Shown here piece after piece: positions 33,964 to 42,841 of a DNA stretch of 64,000 nt. Positions within the stretch are counted from its first letter, which is position 1, and every line of letters starts with the position of its first letter. Under the pieces are notes generated by a model, which ran no database searches, had not been told where the DNA came from, and worked only from the letters and a program-made list of their open reading frames with translations. The position numbers were made by a program, and so were the translations under genes. Source of the DNA: Sva-07 sp964592115 (lineage in GTDB: Bacteria; Actinomycetota; Acidimicrobiia; Acidimicrobiales; Ilumatobacteraceae); NCBI GenBank assembly GCA_964592115.1, contig CAZQCP010000002.1:20237-84236 (forward strand), given 5' to 3'.

Positions 33964-36333
33964 TCAGGCGGGGTGGATCTCGACGACGGTGGACATCGCG
34001 CGGGTGGCGCGGATCGGGGCGTCGCCACGGATGGTCACGTGGCCGGCGGGGACGACGTCGATCGCCGACGTGCCGATGGTGAGCTCGATGTCGCCGGGCT
34101 CGACGACGTAGGCCATGTCCGGGCCGGCGAAGCCCAGCGCCGCGACCGGCACGACGAAGCCGACGCGGAGCGACTGGCCAGGATCGAGGGTCGCCCGGTG
34201 GAACGCCTGGAGCTCGGCGACGGGTCTCGTGATCGACGCGACTCGGTCGCGGGAGTAGAGCTGCACGACCTCGTCGGCGCGCCGGCCACCCGTGTTGGTC
34301 ACCGTGGCGACGACGGTGAACGTGTCGTCGATGCCGACCGTCGGCCCGTCGAGCGGCTCCGCGGTGACCTCGAACGTCGAATACGACAGGCCGAACCCGA
34401 ACGGATACAGCGGGTTGTTCGACTCGTCGACGTACGCGCCCTTCCAATGCGATCGCCCGCCCGACACCTTGTGGCCGTAGAACACGGGCACCTGGCCGAC
34501 ACTGCGGGGGAAGCTGACCGGCAGCTTGCCGCCGGGGCTCACCGTGCCCAGCAGTGCGTCGGCGATCGCGGCCGCCCCCTGCTCGCCCGGCAGCCACGCC
34601 ATCAGCACCGCGGCAGCAGCCTCGTGGATACGTGGCGATCCGATCGGCCGCCCGGCGACGATCACGGCGACGACCGGCGTGCCCGTGGCTGCAACGGCGA
34701 GCACCAGGTCCTCTTGCACACCGGGCAGGTCGAGCGACGCGACGTCGCGGCTCTCGCCCGAGGTGGAGTCCTCGGTCAGCCCGGCCTTGTCGCCGACGAC
34801 CACGACGGCGATGTCTGCCGCTGCTGCTGCGGCGACTGCCGCGTCGAACCCGGAGCGGTCGGGAACGAGGACATCGCATCCGCGCTCGCACGTCACGGCC
34901 GAGTCCGGCAACCGTCGGACGAGTGCGCCGGCGACCGTGTCGACGTGGCTCAGCGATGTCTGCGCGTCGACGTCCGCGCCGTGGTCGAGGGGCATCGCGA
35001 AGACGTTGCTGCCACTGCGCAGCACCTCCACCAACGACTCGACGTGGGCGATGTAGCTGTAGTCACCGAGCAGGGCGCGGGCGCTGTCGGCGTTCGGTCC
35101 GATCACCGCGACGGTCTGTGGCGCGGCGAGCGGGAGCGTGCCGTCGTTCTTCAACAGCACGAGGCTGTCGGCGGCCACCCGGCGGGCGAGGTCGAGTTGG
35201 TCGTCGGTGCGGGTGTGAGCCGTCACCGCGCCGACGTCGACGAACGGCTGCTCGAACAGTCCGAGGCGGATCTTGGAGACGAGGACCCGCGCGACGGAGC
35301 GGTCGAGCTCGTCCGACGACACCAACCCGCGCTCGACCGCCGCGACGAGATCGTCGCCGTAGCAGTCGGTGCCCGGAAGCTCCACGTCGATCCCCGCTCG
35401 GAGGGCGACCGTCGCCGCGTGAACGCCGTCGTGCGCGACGTGGTGATAGTCGGCGAGCTGGCGCACGGCGAAGTAGTCGGACACGACCGTTCCCTCGAAG
35501 CCCCACTCGCCGCGGAGCACCTCGGTGAACAGCCACTCGCTGGCGCCGCACGGGATGCCGTCGATCTCGTGGTAGCCGTTCATCACCGACGCCAGTTCGC
35601 CCTCACGGACGGCGTGCTCGAACGGGCGCAGGTACACGTCGCGCAACTCGCGCTCACCGAGGTGCGCGGGCGCCCAGTTCATCCCGCCCTCCGATGCCCC
35701 GTACCCGACGAGGTGCTTGGCGGTGGCGACCACGCCCTCGCGCAGATCGTCGCCTTGCAGCCCGCGGACGAAGGCCAGGCCCATACGCGAGACCAGGTAC
35801 GGATCTTCCCCATAGGTCTCCTCGAGCCGTCCCCATCGCGGATCGCGACAGATGTCGAGCACGGGCGACAGCCCGTGGTGCGTTCCCATCGCCCGCATCT
35901 GGGCGCGGATCGTGTCGGCGACGGCGAGGTTGTACTCCGGCCGGAAGGTGGCGGCCACGCCGAGCGCTTGGGGATAGATCGTCGCCTCGCGGGCCATCAG
36001 CCCTGAACAGATCTCCTCGTGGATGATCGCCGGTATCCCGAGACGCGTGGAGTCGCGCAGGTGCTGCTGGATGTCGTTGGCGAGCTCGGCAGCCCCGCGG
36101 GCGGTGACGTTGCTGGCACCGCTGAGCCGGGTGACGTGGCCGATGCCGTCGGCGAGCAGGTGACCGCCGCGCCCGAGATCGAGCCCGTCGGCTCCGGCGA
36201 GCTGGAAGATCCACGCACTGCCGAGCTGAGCGACCTTCTCACGGATCGACATCCGACCGAGCAGGTCGCGGACGCGATCGTCGACGCCCGCACGAGGGTC
36301 GCGATACGTGGCGCTCGGTTCGGTCGTGGTCAT
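33964..36333 (-). CDS. Glycoside hydrolase family 3 beta-glycosidase
   Basis: Predicted 789 aa with the three-part GH3 layout. The (alpha/beta)8 domain includes GLSPVLDICRDPRWGRLEETYGEDPYL and KHLVGYGASEGGMNWAP, with nucleophile Asp about 286 in GTVVSDYFAVRQL. The alpha/beta sandwich includes AVIGPNADSARALLGDYSY, followed by a C-terminal fibronectin-III-like domain. No signal peptide is present, so it hydrolyses imported beta-glucosides or beta-xylosides inside the cell. It is the last gene of the sugar ABC operon. Xylosidase against glucosidase cannot be settled from sequence, but the adjacent xylonate-type operon favours pentose substrates. Confidence 0.93.
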   Translation of the reverse strand: MTTTEPSATYRDPRAGVDDRVRDLLGRMSIREKVAQLGSAWIFQLAGADGLDLGRGGHLLADGIGHVTRLSGASNVTARGAAELANDIQQHLRDSTRLGIPAIIHEEICSGLMAREATIYPQALGVAATFRPEYNLAVADTIRAQMRAMGTHHGLSPVLDICRDPRWGRLEETYGEDPYLVSRMGLAFVRGLQGDDLREGVVATAKHLVGYGASEGGMNWAPAHLGERELRDVYLRPFEHAVREGELASVMNGYHEIDGIPCGASEWLFTEVLRGEWGFEGTVVSDYFAVRQLADYHHVAHDGVHAATVALRAGIDVELPGTDCYGDDLVAAVERGLVSSDELDRSVARVLVSKIRLGLFEQPFVDVGAVTAHTRTDDQLDLARRVAADSLVLLKNDGTLPLAAPQTVAVIGPNADSARALLGDYSYIAHVESLVEVLRSGSNVFAMPLDHGADVDAQTSLSHVDTVAGALVRRLPDSAVTCERGCDVLVPDRSGFDAAVAAAAAADIAVVVVGDKAGLTEDSTSGESRDVASLDLPGVQEDLVLAVAATGTPVVAVIVAGRPIGSPRIHEAAAAVLMAWLPGEQGAAAIADALLGTVSPGGKLPVSFPRSVGQVPVFYGHKVSGGRSHWKGAYVDESNNPLYPFGFGLSYSTFEVTAEPLDGPTVGIDDTFTVVATVTNTGGRRADEVVQLYSRDRVASITRPVAELQAFHRATLDPGQSLRVGFVVPVAALGFAGPDMAYVVEPGDIELTIGTSAIDVVPAGHVTIRGDAPIRATRAMSTVVEIHPA

Positions 36334-36373
36334 ACATGGCTCGATTCGTGGAGGGAGTCGGAACAGGTCGGTG

Positions 36374-36409
36374 GGTGCGGGATGGTCGGGAGGTGCGGGA
36401 TGGTCGGGA
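36374..36409. repeat. Two tandem 18-bp repeats
   Basis: GGTGCGGGATGGTCGGGA occurs twice head to tail (36374-36391 and 36392-36409) in the 114-bp gap between the second permease gene and the GH3 gene. It is probably replication slippage and could separate expression of the two genes; no function is evident. Confidence 0.8.
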
Positions 36410-36447
36410 GTCGGTGGTGCGCAGAAGCGTTCGCTGGTCGGTGCATG

Positions 36448-37302
36448 TCAGCCCTTCACGGCGCCGCTGGTGAGCCCACCGATGATCTGGCGTTCGGCGA
36501 GGGCATAGAAGATGAGCGCCGGGATCATCGACAGCGAGGTGTAGGCGAGCACCATGGCATAGTCGGTCGAGTACTGGGTCGAGATGTTGTTGACGCCGAT
36601 CGGCAGCGTGTGCCAGTTCGGATCGACGAGCACGAGCAACGGCAAGAAGAAGGCGTTCCAGCTCCCGACGATGGCGATCACGGCGATCGTGCTGAGCACC
36701 GGCCGCGACAGCGGCAGCATCACGTGCCAGTAGAAGCGGAACGGCCCGCAGCCATCGATGCGCGCTGCGTCTTGGAGTGAGGCCGGGATGGCGCGGAAGA
36801 ACGGGCGCATGACGATGATCGCCACCGGCAGCCCGAACGCGGCCTGCGGAAGCGCGACACCCCACGGCGTCGACAGCAGCCCGATCTGGCGGAGCACGAT
36901 GAACAGCGGCGTGATCGCCACCGCCACCGGGAACATCAGCCCGAGGGTGAACAGCCCGTAGGCCAGCTCGCGCCCGCGGAAGTCGTAGCGGGCGAGCACG
37001 TACGCGGCGAGCGACGCAGCAGGCAGCACGATGGCGATCGTCAACAAGGCGATGATCGTGCTGTTGAGCACTTGTCGCCAGAAGTCACTGGACGCCAGCA
37101 GGTCGGTGTAGTTGGAGAACACCCACGGATCCGGCAGGCCGACCGGTGACTCGACGAGCTGCTTGTTCGTCCTGAACCCGCCGAGGGCCGAGAACGTCAG
37201 TGGGATGACGATCGCACAGAGCACGAAGAAGGCGACGACGTAGAGCGCAAGGCTCGTCAGTCGGCGCCGCAGCCGTGGCTGCCTGACGGAGTGCTCAGCC
37301 AT
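36448..37302 (-). CDS. Sugar ABC transporter permease, MalG/GanQ type
   Basis: Predicted 284 aa with six membrane helices. The EAA loop for contact with the ATPase is visible as IPASLQDAARIDGCGPFRFYWHVMLPLSRP. ATG 37302 overlaps the end of the first permease gene by 8 bp, showing coupled translation. It forms the heterodimeric channel with the protein encoded at 37295-38284. No ATPase gene lies in the operon, as in actinobacterial systems powered by a shared MsiK-type ATPase. Confidence 0.92.
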   Translation of the reverse strand: MAEHSVRQPRLRRRLTSLALYVVAFFVLCAIVIPLTFSALGGFRTNKQLVESPVGLPDPWVFSNYTDLLASSDFWRQVLNSTIIALLTIAIVLPAASLAAYVLARYDFRGRELAYGLFTLGLMFPVAVAITPLFIVLRQIGLLSTPWGVALPQAAFGLPVAIIVMRPFFRAIPASLQDAARIDGCGPFRFYWHVMLPLSRPVLSTIAVIAIVGSWNAFFLPLLVLVDPNWHTLPIGVNNISTQYSTDYAMVLAYTSLSMIPALIFYALAERQIIGGLTSGAVKG

Positions 37303-38284
37303 TGAAGCCCGCTCCTTCGAGGTCGCGGCGGAGCGCGAAGCGTTGGTAGAACAAGGCGACGACGAGCGACAGGCCGAAGATGATGATCGAGACGGCGCTG
37401 GCGTAGCCGAACAAGCCCTTGCGGAACTGGTCGTACAGGTACGTCGCCATCGTCGACGAGGCGCCGATCGGGCCGCCCTTGGTCGTGACCCACACGAGGT
37501 CGAAGAGCTGGAGCGCACCGATGATCGACAAGAACACCGACACGCGGATCGTCGGTCCGAGCAACGGAAGCGTGACGTGGCGGAACGTCTGCCACGCCGA
37601 CGCGCCGTCGATCGCCGCTGCCTCTTTCAGTTCGGTGGGGATCTGCTGCAACCCGGCGAGCATCAGCACCATGTGGAATCCGAAGTACTTCCACGAGATC
37701 ACGAGGAACAACGAGTACAAGACGACGTCGGGATCGGAGAGCCAGCCCTGGATGAAGCCTTCGGCGCCGACGGCTTCGAGGCTTTGGTCCAGCAAGCCGG
37801 CAGGCCGGAGGATCTGGCGCCACACGACGCCGGTGACGACCTCGGACAGGACGTAGGGGGCGAAGAACATCGTCCGCATGAACGCCCGCCCGCGGATGCG
37901 GGCGTTGAGGAGCAGCGCGAGGCCGAGCGCAGCCGGGATCTGCACGACGAGCGAGAGCACGACGATCGTCAGGTTGTGTTTGAACGCGTCGACGAAGAGG
38001 TGATCGTTGAACGCCCTGCGGAAGTTGTCGAGGCCGATGAAGTCGTCGAGCGGTTCGAGCCCGTTCCAGTCGTAGAGGCTGTAGCGCAGGCTCTGGACGA
38101 TCGGGTAGAGGACGAACAGCGTGTAGAGCGCGAGGGCCGGCAGGAGGAACAAGACGACCGTCCACCAGGGCATGCGGCCGAGGCGACGGCCGCGCCGCGT
38201 GGCGGGCGCGAGTGTCGAGGATGCGGCGCGATCGGCGGTGGTGGCCGGATCGACGGTGTCGGCGGTGTTCGTGGTCACGGTCAT
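37295..38284 (-). CDS. Sugar ABC transporter permease, MalF/UgpA type
   Basis: Predicted 329 aa; an N-terminal polar stretch of about 45 residues precedes six helices. The EAA loop is IPTELKEAAAIDGASAWQTFRHVTLPLLGP. The TLFVLYPIVQSLRYSLYDWNG opening is typical of CUT1 (di- and oligosaccharide) importers. It is separated from the binding-protein gene by a very stable hairpin, which probably reduces permease expression relative to the binding protein. Confidence 0.92.
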   Translation of the reverse strand: MTVTTNTADTVDPATTADRAASSTLAPATRRGRRLGRMPWWTVVLFLLPALALYTLFVLYPIVQSLRYSLYDWNGLEPLDDFIGLDNFRRAFNDHLFVDAFKHNLTIVVLSLVVQIPAALGLALLLNARIRGRAFMRTMFFAPYVLSEVVTGVVWRQILRPAGLLDQSLEAVGAEGFIQGWLSDPDVVLYSLFLVISWKYFGFHMVLMLAGLQQIPTELKEAAAIDGASAWQTFRHVTLPLLGPTIRVSVFLSIIGALQLFDLVWVTTKGGPIGASSTMATYLYDQFRKGLFGYASAVSIIIFGLSLVVALFYQRFALRRDLEGAGFNG

Positions 38285-38300
38285 GTCGCTCGCCGAGACG

Positions 38301-38337
38301 CGCGGGTGGGAGACTGCGGCGCAGTCTCCCACCCGCG
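38301..38337. terminator. Stable intercistronic stem-loop between binding-protein and permease genes
   Basis: CGCGGGTGGGAGACTGC (38301-38317) pairs perfectly with GCAGTCTCCCACCCGCG (38321-38337) across a 3-nt loop. There is no T-tract. In sugar importer operons a hairpin after the binding-protein gene commonly stabilises its mRNA and partly stops read-through, giving excess binding protein. Confidence 0.8.
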
Positions 38338-38351
38338 GGCGGTGGCAGCGT

Positions 38352-39683
38352 TCAGCCGCCGGCGGTCGCGGTGATCGCCGCTGCCGCGTCTTGGGCGGTC
38401 GTCGCGCCGGCGAACAGCAACGCCGCCTGGTCGTTGACCTGACCACCGATCTCGGCGGTGAAGTACTGGTCGAGGAACAGCTGCACGAACGGCGCGTTGT
38501 TCAGTCCCTCGAGCACGGCCTGCATGTTCGGGTCGGTGATCGCATCGGTTGCGTCCGGATTCACCGGGAGTCCGCTGTTGGCCGCCCACGTGCGCTGGTT
38601 CTCGGCGTTCGTGATGAACCCGAGGAAGTCGACCGCCTCGTCGGGGGCGTCCTTGCCCACGGCGAATCCGTCGGCGCCACCGAAGGCGTCGTCGGGACCG
38701 CCGGCGCCGCCTTCGACGGCCGGGAACGGCGCCCAGCCGAGCGACCACTCGAGCTCCTCGCCCGGTTCGAGACCGGCCTGGTTGCGGAACGCGCCTGGCG
38801 CCCACTGGCCCATCAGGTCGAACGCCGCGCCCTGGCTGGCGATGGTTCCCGATTCCCCGTCGGGCGTATCCCAACCGGCGCCGAGGAAGCCCGCTTGGAA
38901 CGGATCGAGCGCCACGAGGTCGAGGAGCTTCTCGCCGGCGGTGATCACGCAGTCGCGGCTGAAGTTGCCGTCGGCGGCGATCGCCTCCATCTCCGCGGCG
39001 CCGCATTCGCGCACCATCAGGTACGAGTACCAGAAGTGCGCCGGCCACTTGTCGCCCGCGCCGACGGCGATCGGCGTGATCCCGGCGTCCTTCAGCGCCT
39101 CGACCTGGGTGAGCAGCTCGTCCCAGTCGTCGGCAGGCCCGTCGAGTCCGGCCTCGGCGAAGAGGTCCTGGTTGTACCAGAACCCGACCATGCCGGCGTT
39201 GAACGGGATGCCGTACTGGCGACCGTCGACCTGGTAGAGCCCGACAGCGCCTTCGGCGAGCTGACTCGTGACGTCGCCCGACAGGTCGGTGATGTCACGC
39301 ACGAGCCCGGCGGCTACCTGGTCGCGCAGGCCGCCACCACCCCACGACTGGAACAGGTCGGGTACGTCGCCGGCTTGCAGGTTGGTCTGCAGCGCGGCCT
39401 TGAACGCCTCGTTCTCCATGACGGTGATGTTGATCTTCACGTTCGGGTGCTCAGCCATGTAGGCATCGGCCATGTTCTGCCAGTCGGCCATGCCCGGGTC
39501 GTTGTTCTGGATGTGCCACCAATCGATCTCGACGGCCTCGCCGCCCCCATCGGCCGGGTCGGTGGTGCCCGGGTCGGCGGTGTCGGCGGCTCCGCCATCG
39601 TCGTCGCTTCCGCAAGCGGCGACGGCAAGGCCGAGCGCGGCGACGAGCGCCAAGGCCCGTCGGGTGTGTCGTGTACGGATCAT
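38352..39683 (-). CDS. Sugar ABC transporter substrate-binding lipoprotein (CUT1)
   Basis: Predicted 443 aa. A signal peptide with lipobox (LGLAVAACGS; Cys about 24) and an Asp/Gly-rich linker lead to a two-lobe binding protein (EIDWWHIQNNDPGMADWQNMADAYMAEHPNVKINITV; GVDRQYGIPFN-like hinge; FGGADGFAVGKDAP). It captures an oligosaccharide outside the membrane for the two permeases. A LacI-type operator lies about 110 bp upstream of its start. The ligand is unknown; genomic context suggests a beta-glucoside or beta-xyloside. Confidence 0.92.
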   Translation of the reverse strand: MIRTRHTRRALALVAALGLAVAACGSDDDGGAADTADPGTTDPADGGGEAVEIDWWHIQNNDPGMADWQNMADAYMAEHPNVKINITVMENEAFKAALQTNLQAGDVPDLFQSWGGGGLRDQVAAGLVRDITDLSGDVTSQLAEGAVGLYQVDGRQYGIPFNAGMVGFWYNQDLFAEAGLDGPADDWDELLTQVEALKDAGITPIAVGAGDKWPAHFWYSYLMVRECGAAEMEAIAADGNFSRDCVITAGEKLLDLVALDPFQAGFLGAGWDTPDGESGTIASQGAAFDLMGQWAPGAFRNQAGLEPGEELEWSLGWAPFPAVEGGAGGPDDAFGGADGFAVGKDAPDEAVDFLGFITNAENQRTWAANSGLPVNPDATDAITDPNMQAVLEGLNNAPFVQLFLDQYFTAEIGGQVNDQAALLFAGATTAQDAAAAITATAGG

Positions 39684-39790
39684 CAGGTTCCCCCCTGTTG
39701 CTACGTGTGTGAGGTGTGGTGTGGCGTTCGTGTCGGTGATGTGTGTTGCTGGTGGTGGTGTTGTTGTGGGTGATGGTGGTGATGTGGATT

Positions 39791-39804
39791 GAAATCGTTT
39801 ACGA
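39791..39804. promoter_or_regulatory. LacI-type operator upstream of the importer operon
   Basis: GAAATCGTTTACGA lies between the LacI gene and the binding-protein gene. A close relative (GAGAACGTTTACAA) lies upstream of the LacI start at 40942-40955. The GTTTAC/GTAAAC half with a central CG matches the general shape of LacI/GalR operators, so both are probable binding sites of the local repressor. Confidence 0.55.
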
Positions 39805-39837
39805 AGCTGGATGCGTGGAGATCGGCGGTGATGATCC

Positions 39838-40884
39838 TCAGGGGCCGGCGGCGACGGAGCTGGCCGGAGCGGGGCCGGTGGAGCGGCGAGTCACCAGCGC
39901 GGTGGGCAGCGTCACGTGGTGTGTCGCGGTGTCGCCGTCCGGACGCTCGATCCGCTCGATGAGGATTCGCACCGCTTCAGCGCCGAGCGTCTGGATCGAC
40001 TGGTCGACGGTCGTCAGTGGCGGCTCGGTCATCGCCGACTCGGGGATGTTGTCGAAGCCGACGATCGACACGTCGTCGGGCACGGACAGCCCGAGCTCGC
40101 CGGCGGTGCGCAGCACCTGGATCGCCGACAGGTCGTTGGCGGCGAAGATCGCCGTCGGTCGATCGGCGAGCTGGAGCAGGGCGCGGGCGGGCGCCGCGGC
40201 CGTCTCTTCGGTGTATTCGCCAGCGGCGACGAGGTCCGGGTCGAAGGCGATGCCGGCGGCCTCCAGGGCCGAGCGGTACCCCGCCTCGCGCTTGCGCGCC
40301 GATTCGAGGTCGCTGCGGCCGGCGAGGAAACCGATGCGGCGGTGACCGAGGCCGAGCAGATGGTTGGTCGCGATGAGCGCGCCCTCGTAGTTCTGCGCCG
40401 CCACGGTCGGGATCGCCGAGCCGCCGAGGTGCGGGTCGACCGCGACGATCGGATGAACGGCTGGGACGTCGACGATCGTCGGCGTGACGAGGATGATCCC
40501 ATCGGTGAGCGTGCCGCCGAGTCGGGACAGCGATCGGCGCTCCCATCCCTGCTTGCCGAGCATCCCGCCGGAGTAGACGATCAGCTCGAAGCCCGAACCC
40601 TGCAGTTCTCGGGCCGCGCCCTTCAGCAGTTCGGCGCTGAACGGTTCGATGCCCGACACCAAGATCCCGATGACGTTGGTGCGTTGACTGCGCAAGCTGG
40701 AGGCGATGAGGCTCGACTCGTAGCCGAGCTCGTCGATCACCCCCTGCACCCGGGTGACGGTCGCCGAGGCGACGCCGTAGCGCCCGTTGACGACCCGTGA
40801 GACGGTGGCGATCGACACCCCGGCGCGTGCCGCGACGTCGCCGATCGTCACGCGTCCGTTCTGTGCGGTGCCCCCGGTCGTCAT
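39838..40884 (-). CDS. LacI-family transcriptional regulator
   Basis: Predicted 348 aa from ATG 40884, with GGGGAT upstream. The HTH is VTIGDVAARAGVSIATVSRVVNGRYGVASATVTRVQGVIDELGY, with the hinge helix LIASSLRSQRTNVIGI. The rest is the periplasmic-binding-protein-like sensor, ending VSIVGFDNIPESAMTEPPLTTVDQ as expected. It is immediately upstream of and co-oriented with the sugar importer and GH3 genes, whose repressor it likely is. Palindromic sites at 39791 and 40942 fit control of the operon and of itself. Confidence 0.93.
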   Translation of the reverse strand: MTTGGTAQNGRVTIGDVAARAGVSIATVSRVVNGRYGVASATVTRVQGVIDELGYESSLIASSLRSQRTNVIGILVSGIEPFSAELLKGAARELQGSGFELIVYSGGMLGKQGWERRSLSRLGGTLTDGIILVTPTIVDVPAVHPIVAVDPHLGGSAIPTVAAQNYEGALIATNHLLGLGHRRIGFLAGRSDLESARKREAGYRSALEAAGIAFDPDLVAAGEYTEETAAAPARALLQLADRPTAIFAANDLSAIQVLRTAGELGLSVPDDVSIVGFDNIPESAMTEPPLTTVDQSIQTLGAEAVRILIERIERPDGDTATHHVTLPTALVTRRSTGPAPASSVAAGP

Positions 40885-40941
40885 CGTGATCCCCGTCCCG
40901 ACCGTCTGCGACGGTCTCGAATGACCGCTGCAATCGTTGTC

Positions 40942-40955
40942 GAGAACGTTTACAA
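40942..40955. promoter_or_regulatory. LacI-type operator upstream of the lacI-family gene
   Basis: GAGAACGTTTACAA lies 58 bp before the repressor start and resembles the site at 39791-39804. A partial copy (CAATCGTTGTCGA) starts at 40931. Autoregulation is the likely role. Confidence 0.5.
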
Positions 40956-41054
40956 CCCTGACACATTCGCCATCTGTGCGCAACCCCTTTCGCCGGGCGG
41001 GCGACCGCGGCGGCCGGGCTGCAGCCGGTGGCTGGGCTGTGCGATGATGACGCC

Positions 41055-41900
41055 ATGACGACGACGGTCGACGACCGCCTCCGCCACGTCGCCACGAAGC
41101 AACCCCTCGTGTTCGACCAGATCGACTTCACGGTCCACGATCCCGACGATCTCCGCGCGACGCTCGCCGCGCCGCTCGAGTATGCGCAGCGCGTCGAGGC
41201 GGCGGTGGTCACGTCGGGCATCGAGACGCTCCTGCCACGACGCGACACCCGGATCCAGGAGTTCCTCGAGCTGTGGACCGACGACGAGCACGGCCACGCC
41301 CGCGCGCTCGCCGAGCTGATGACGATCCTCGAGATCGAGCCGAAACCGATCGGTGAGGCGCCGCTGCCGGTGCACAACCGCATCCTCGGTCGGGTGGCTG
41401 CGCGCTCGGAGTCCGTCCACGACATGATCGCCACGATCTGGGGCGTCGCCGGGGCGATGAACGAGCACCTGGCCATGGCGGCGTACACGCGCATCGACTC
41501 GATGCTGCAAGCGCGCGGCGAGCGGGCGCTCCACGAGACGCTCTTCCGGCGGCTCCGCGCGCACGAGTCTGCCCACAAGAGCTTCTACGCGGCGATCGCC
41601 ACCGAGCATTGGGCGCGCCTCGATGCATGGCAGCGCCGCCTCGCGCGCTTCGTCGTCACGCGCACGTACGCGCCCGTCGGCGCGGGTGAGGCGAAGGATC
41701 GCCCGGCGATGGCACGCACGATCCATGCACTCGCACACGACGAGTGGGAGGCGAGCATCGTCGAACCCGTTCAGGCGGTCGCCGACCGGCTGCTCGAACT
41801 CGACGTCGGCGCCGATCCGTTCGTGCGTCGCGCGTTCGCCAAGTGTCTCGCCGCGGATCCCGTCGGGGTGCAGATGCTCGAGCTCGCGGACGCCGGCTGA
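41055..41900 (+). CDS. Ferritin-like diiron protein of unknown function
   Basis: Predicted 281 aa, largely helical. Two ExxH pairs typical of ferritin-like diiron centres are visible in WTDDEHGHARALAEL and RAHESAHKSFYAAIA; further carboxylates (Glu in EYAQRVEAAVVTSGIETL and MNEHLAMAAYTR) could complete the site. The shape recalls acyl-ACP desaturases and related diiron oxygenases, but key desaturase motifs are not obvious. It is 13 bp upstream of folP on the same strand. Confidence 0.65.
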   Translation: MTTTVDDRLRHVATKQPLVFDQIDFTVHDPDDLRATLAAPLEYAQRVEAAVVTSGIETLLPRRDTRIQEFLELWTDDEHGHARALAELMTILEIEPKPIGEAPLPVHNRILGRVAARSESVHDMIATIWGVAGAMNEHLAMAAYTRIDSMLQARGERALHETLFRRLRAHESAHKSFYAAIATEHWARLDAWQRRLARFVVTRTYAPVGAGEAKDRPAMARTIHALAHDEWEASIVEPVQAVADRLLELDVGADPFVRRAFAKCLAADPVGVQMLELADAG

Positions 41901-41913
41901 ACCGACGGATCCG

Positions 41914-42789
41914 ATGTCGCACGAGGCGTGGGAGATTCGCTCGGGTACTGCGCCGCCTCGCATGGTGCCGGGCGTCGAACGCGTCGAGCGAGGGTGGCGG
42001 TTCCGCTGGTCCACGTGCGCGGTCATGGGGATCGTCAACGTCACCCCGGACTCGTTCTCCGACGGCGGCGATCATGCGACGCCTGCCGAGGGGATCGCTC
42101 ACGGGCGGCGCCTGATCGCCGATGGCGCCACGTTCATCGATGTCGGCGGCGAGTCGACGCGCCCAGGTGCCGCGTCCGTCCCGGTCGGCGTCGAGCTCGC
42201 TCGCGTCCTGCCGGTCGTGGAAGCGCTCGTGGCCGACGGGCGGGCGATGGTCAGCATCGACACCCGCCATCCCGAGGTGGCCGATGCGGCGATCGCCGCG
42301 GGTGTGCACCTCGTCAACGACGTCGGCGGCTTGCGTGACCCTGAGATGGTGGATGTGTGCGCTCGCCACCGGGTGCCGGTCGTGGTGATGCACATGCTCG
42401 GTGAACCCACCGACATGCAGCGGGACCCGCGCTACGACGACGTGGTGGCCGAGGTCACGGCCTGGCTGTGCGAGCGACGTGCCGTGGCTATCGCTGCCGG
42501 GATCCCGAGCGTGGTACTCGATCCCGGCATCGGCTTCGGCAAGACCGTCGAGCACAACCTGGCACTGCTCAGGGCGCTGCCGCTCGTGACGCCCGACCCG
42601 GTGCTCGTCGGTGCGTCGCGCAAGCGCAGCGTTCAGATCCTGGCCGGGCTCGACAGCCCACATGGCAGCGATCCGGCGAGCGTGGCCGCCCACCTCTTCG
42701 CCGCGCAGCGCGGTGCGGCGATCGTGCGTGTGCACGACGTCGCCGCCCACCGGCAGGCCCTCGCCGTGGACCGCGCCCTGCGAACGTAG
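41914..42789 (+). CDS. folP: Dihydropteroate synthase
   Basis: Predicted 291 aa from ATG 41914. It joins p-aminobenzoate to the pterin pyrophosphate in folate synthesis. The full motif set is present: MGIVNVTPDSFSDGG, DVGGESTRPGA, SIDTRHPEVADAAI, LVNDVGGL, VVVMHMLGEP, DPGIGFGKTVEHNLALLR, GASRKRS and VRVHDV. The N-terminal 40 residues are an extra extension. It stands apart from other folate genes; folE lies 7.8 kb away in another operon. A short hairpin follows the stop. Confidence 0.95.
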   Translation: MSHEAWEIRSGTAPPRMVPGVERVERGWRFRWSTCAVMGIVNVTPDSFSDGGDHATPAEGIAHGRRLIADGATFIDVGGESTRPGAASVPVGVELARVLPVVEALVADGRAMVSIDTRHPEVADAAIAAGVHLVNDVGGLRDPEMVDVCARHRVPVVVMHMLGEPTDMQRDPRYDDVVAEVTAWLCERRAVAIAAGIPSVVLDPGIGFGKTVEHNLALLRALPLVTPDPVLVGASRKRSVQILAGLDSPHGSDPASVAAHLFAAQRGAAIVRVHDVAAHRQALAVDRALRT

Positions 42790-42822
42790 GTGTCACTTCG
42801 GGGGCTGTCGCCAGCGACACCT
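42788..42822. terminator. Hairpin after folP with AGGTGTC arms
   Basis: AGGTGTC (42788-42794), which begins inside the folP stop codon, pairs with GACACCT (42816-42822) around a 21-nt loop. The loop length equals that of the hairpins at 15442 and 18598. It may terminate folP; the next gene starts 19 bp later. Confidence 0.5.
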
Positions 42823-42841
42823 CCTGTGCTCAACTCTGGGT

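Noticed and set aside
39726..39790. GT-rich low-complexity run (GGTGGTG/GTTGTTG) upstream of the sugar-binding protein gene
   Set aside because: Simple-sequence composition without a defined repeat unit; no reason to assign function beyond a promoter leader.
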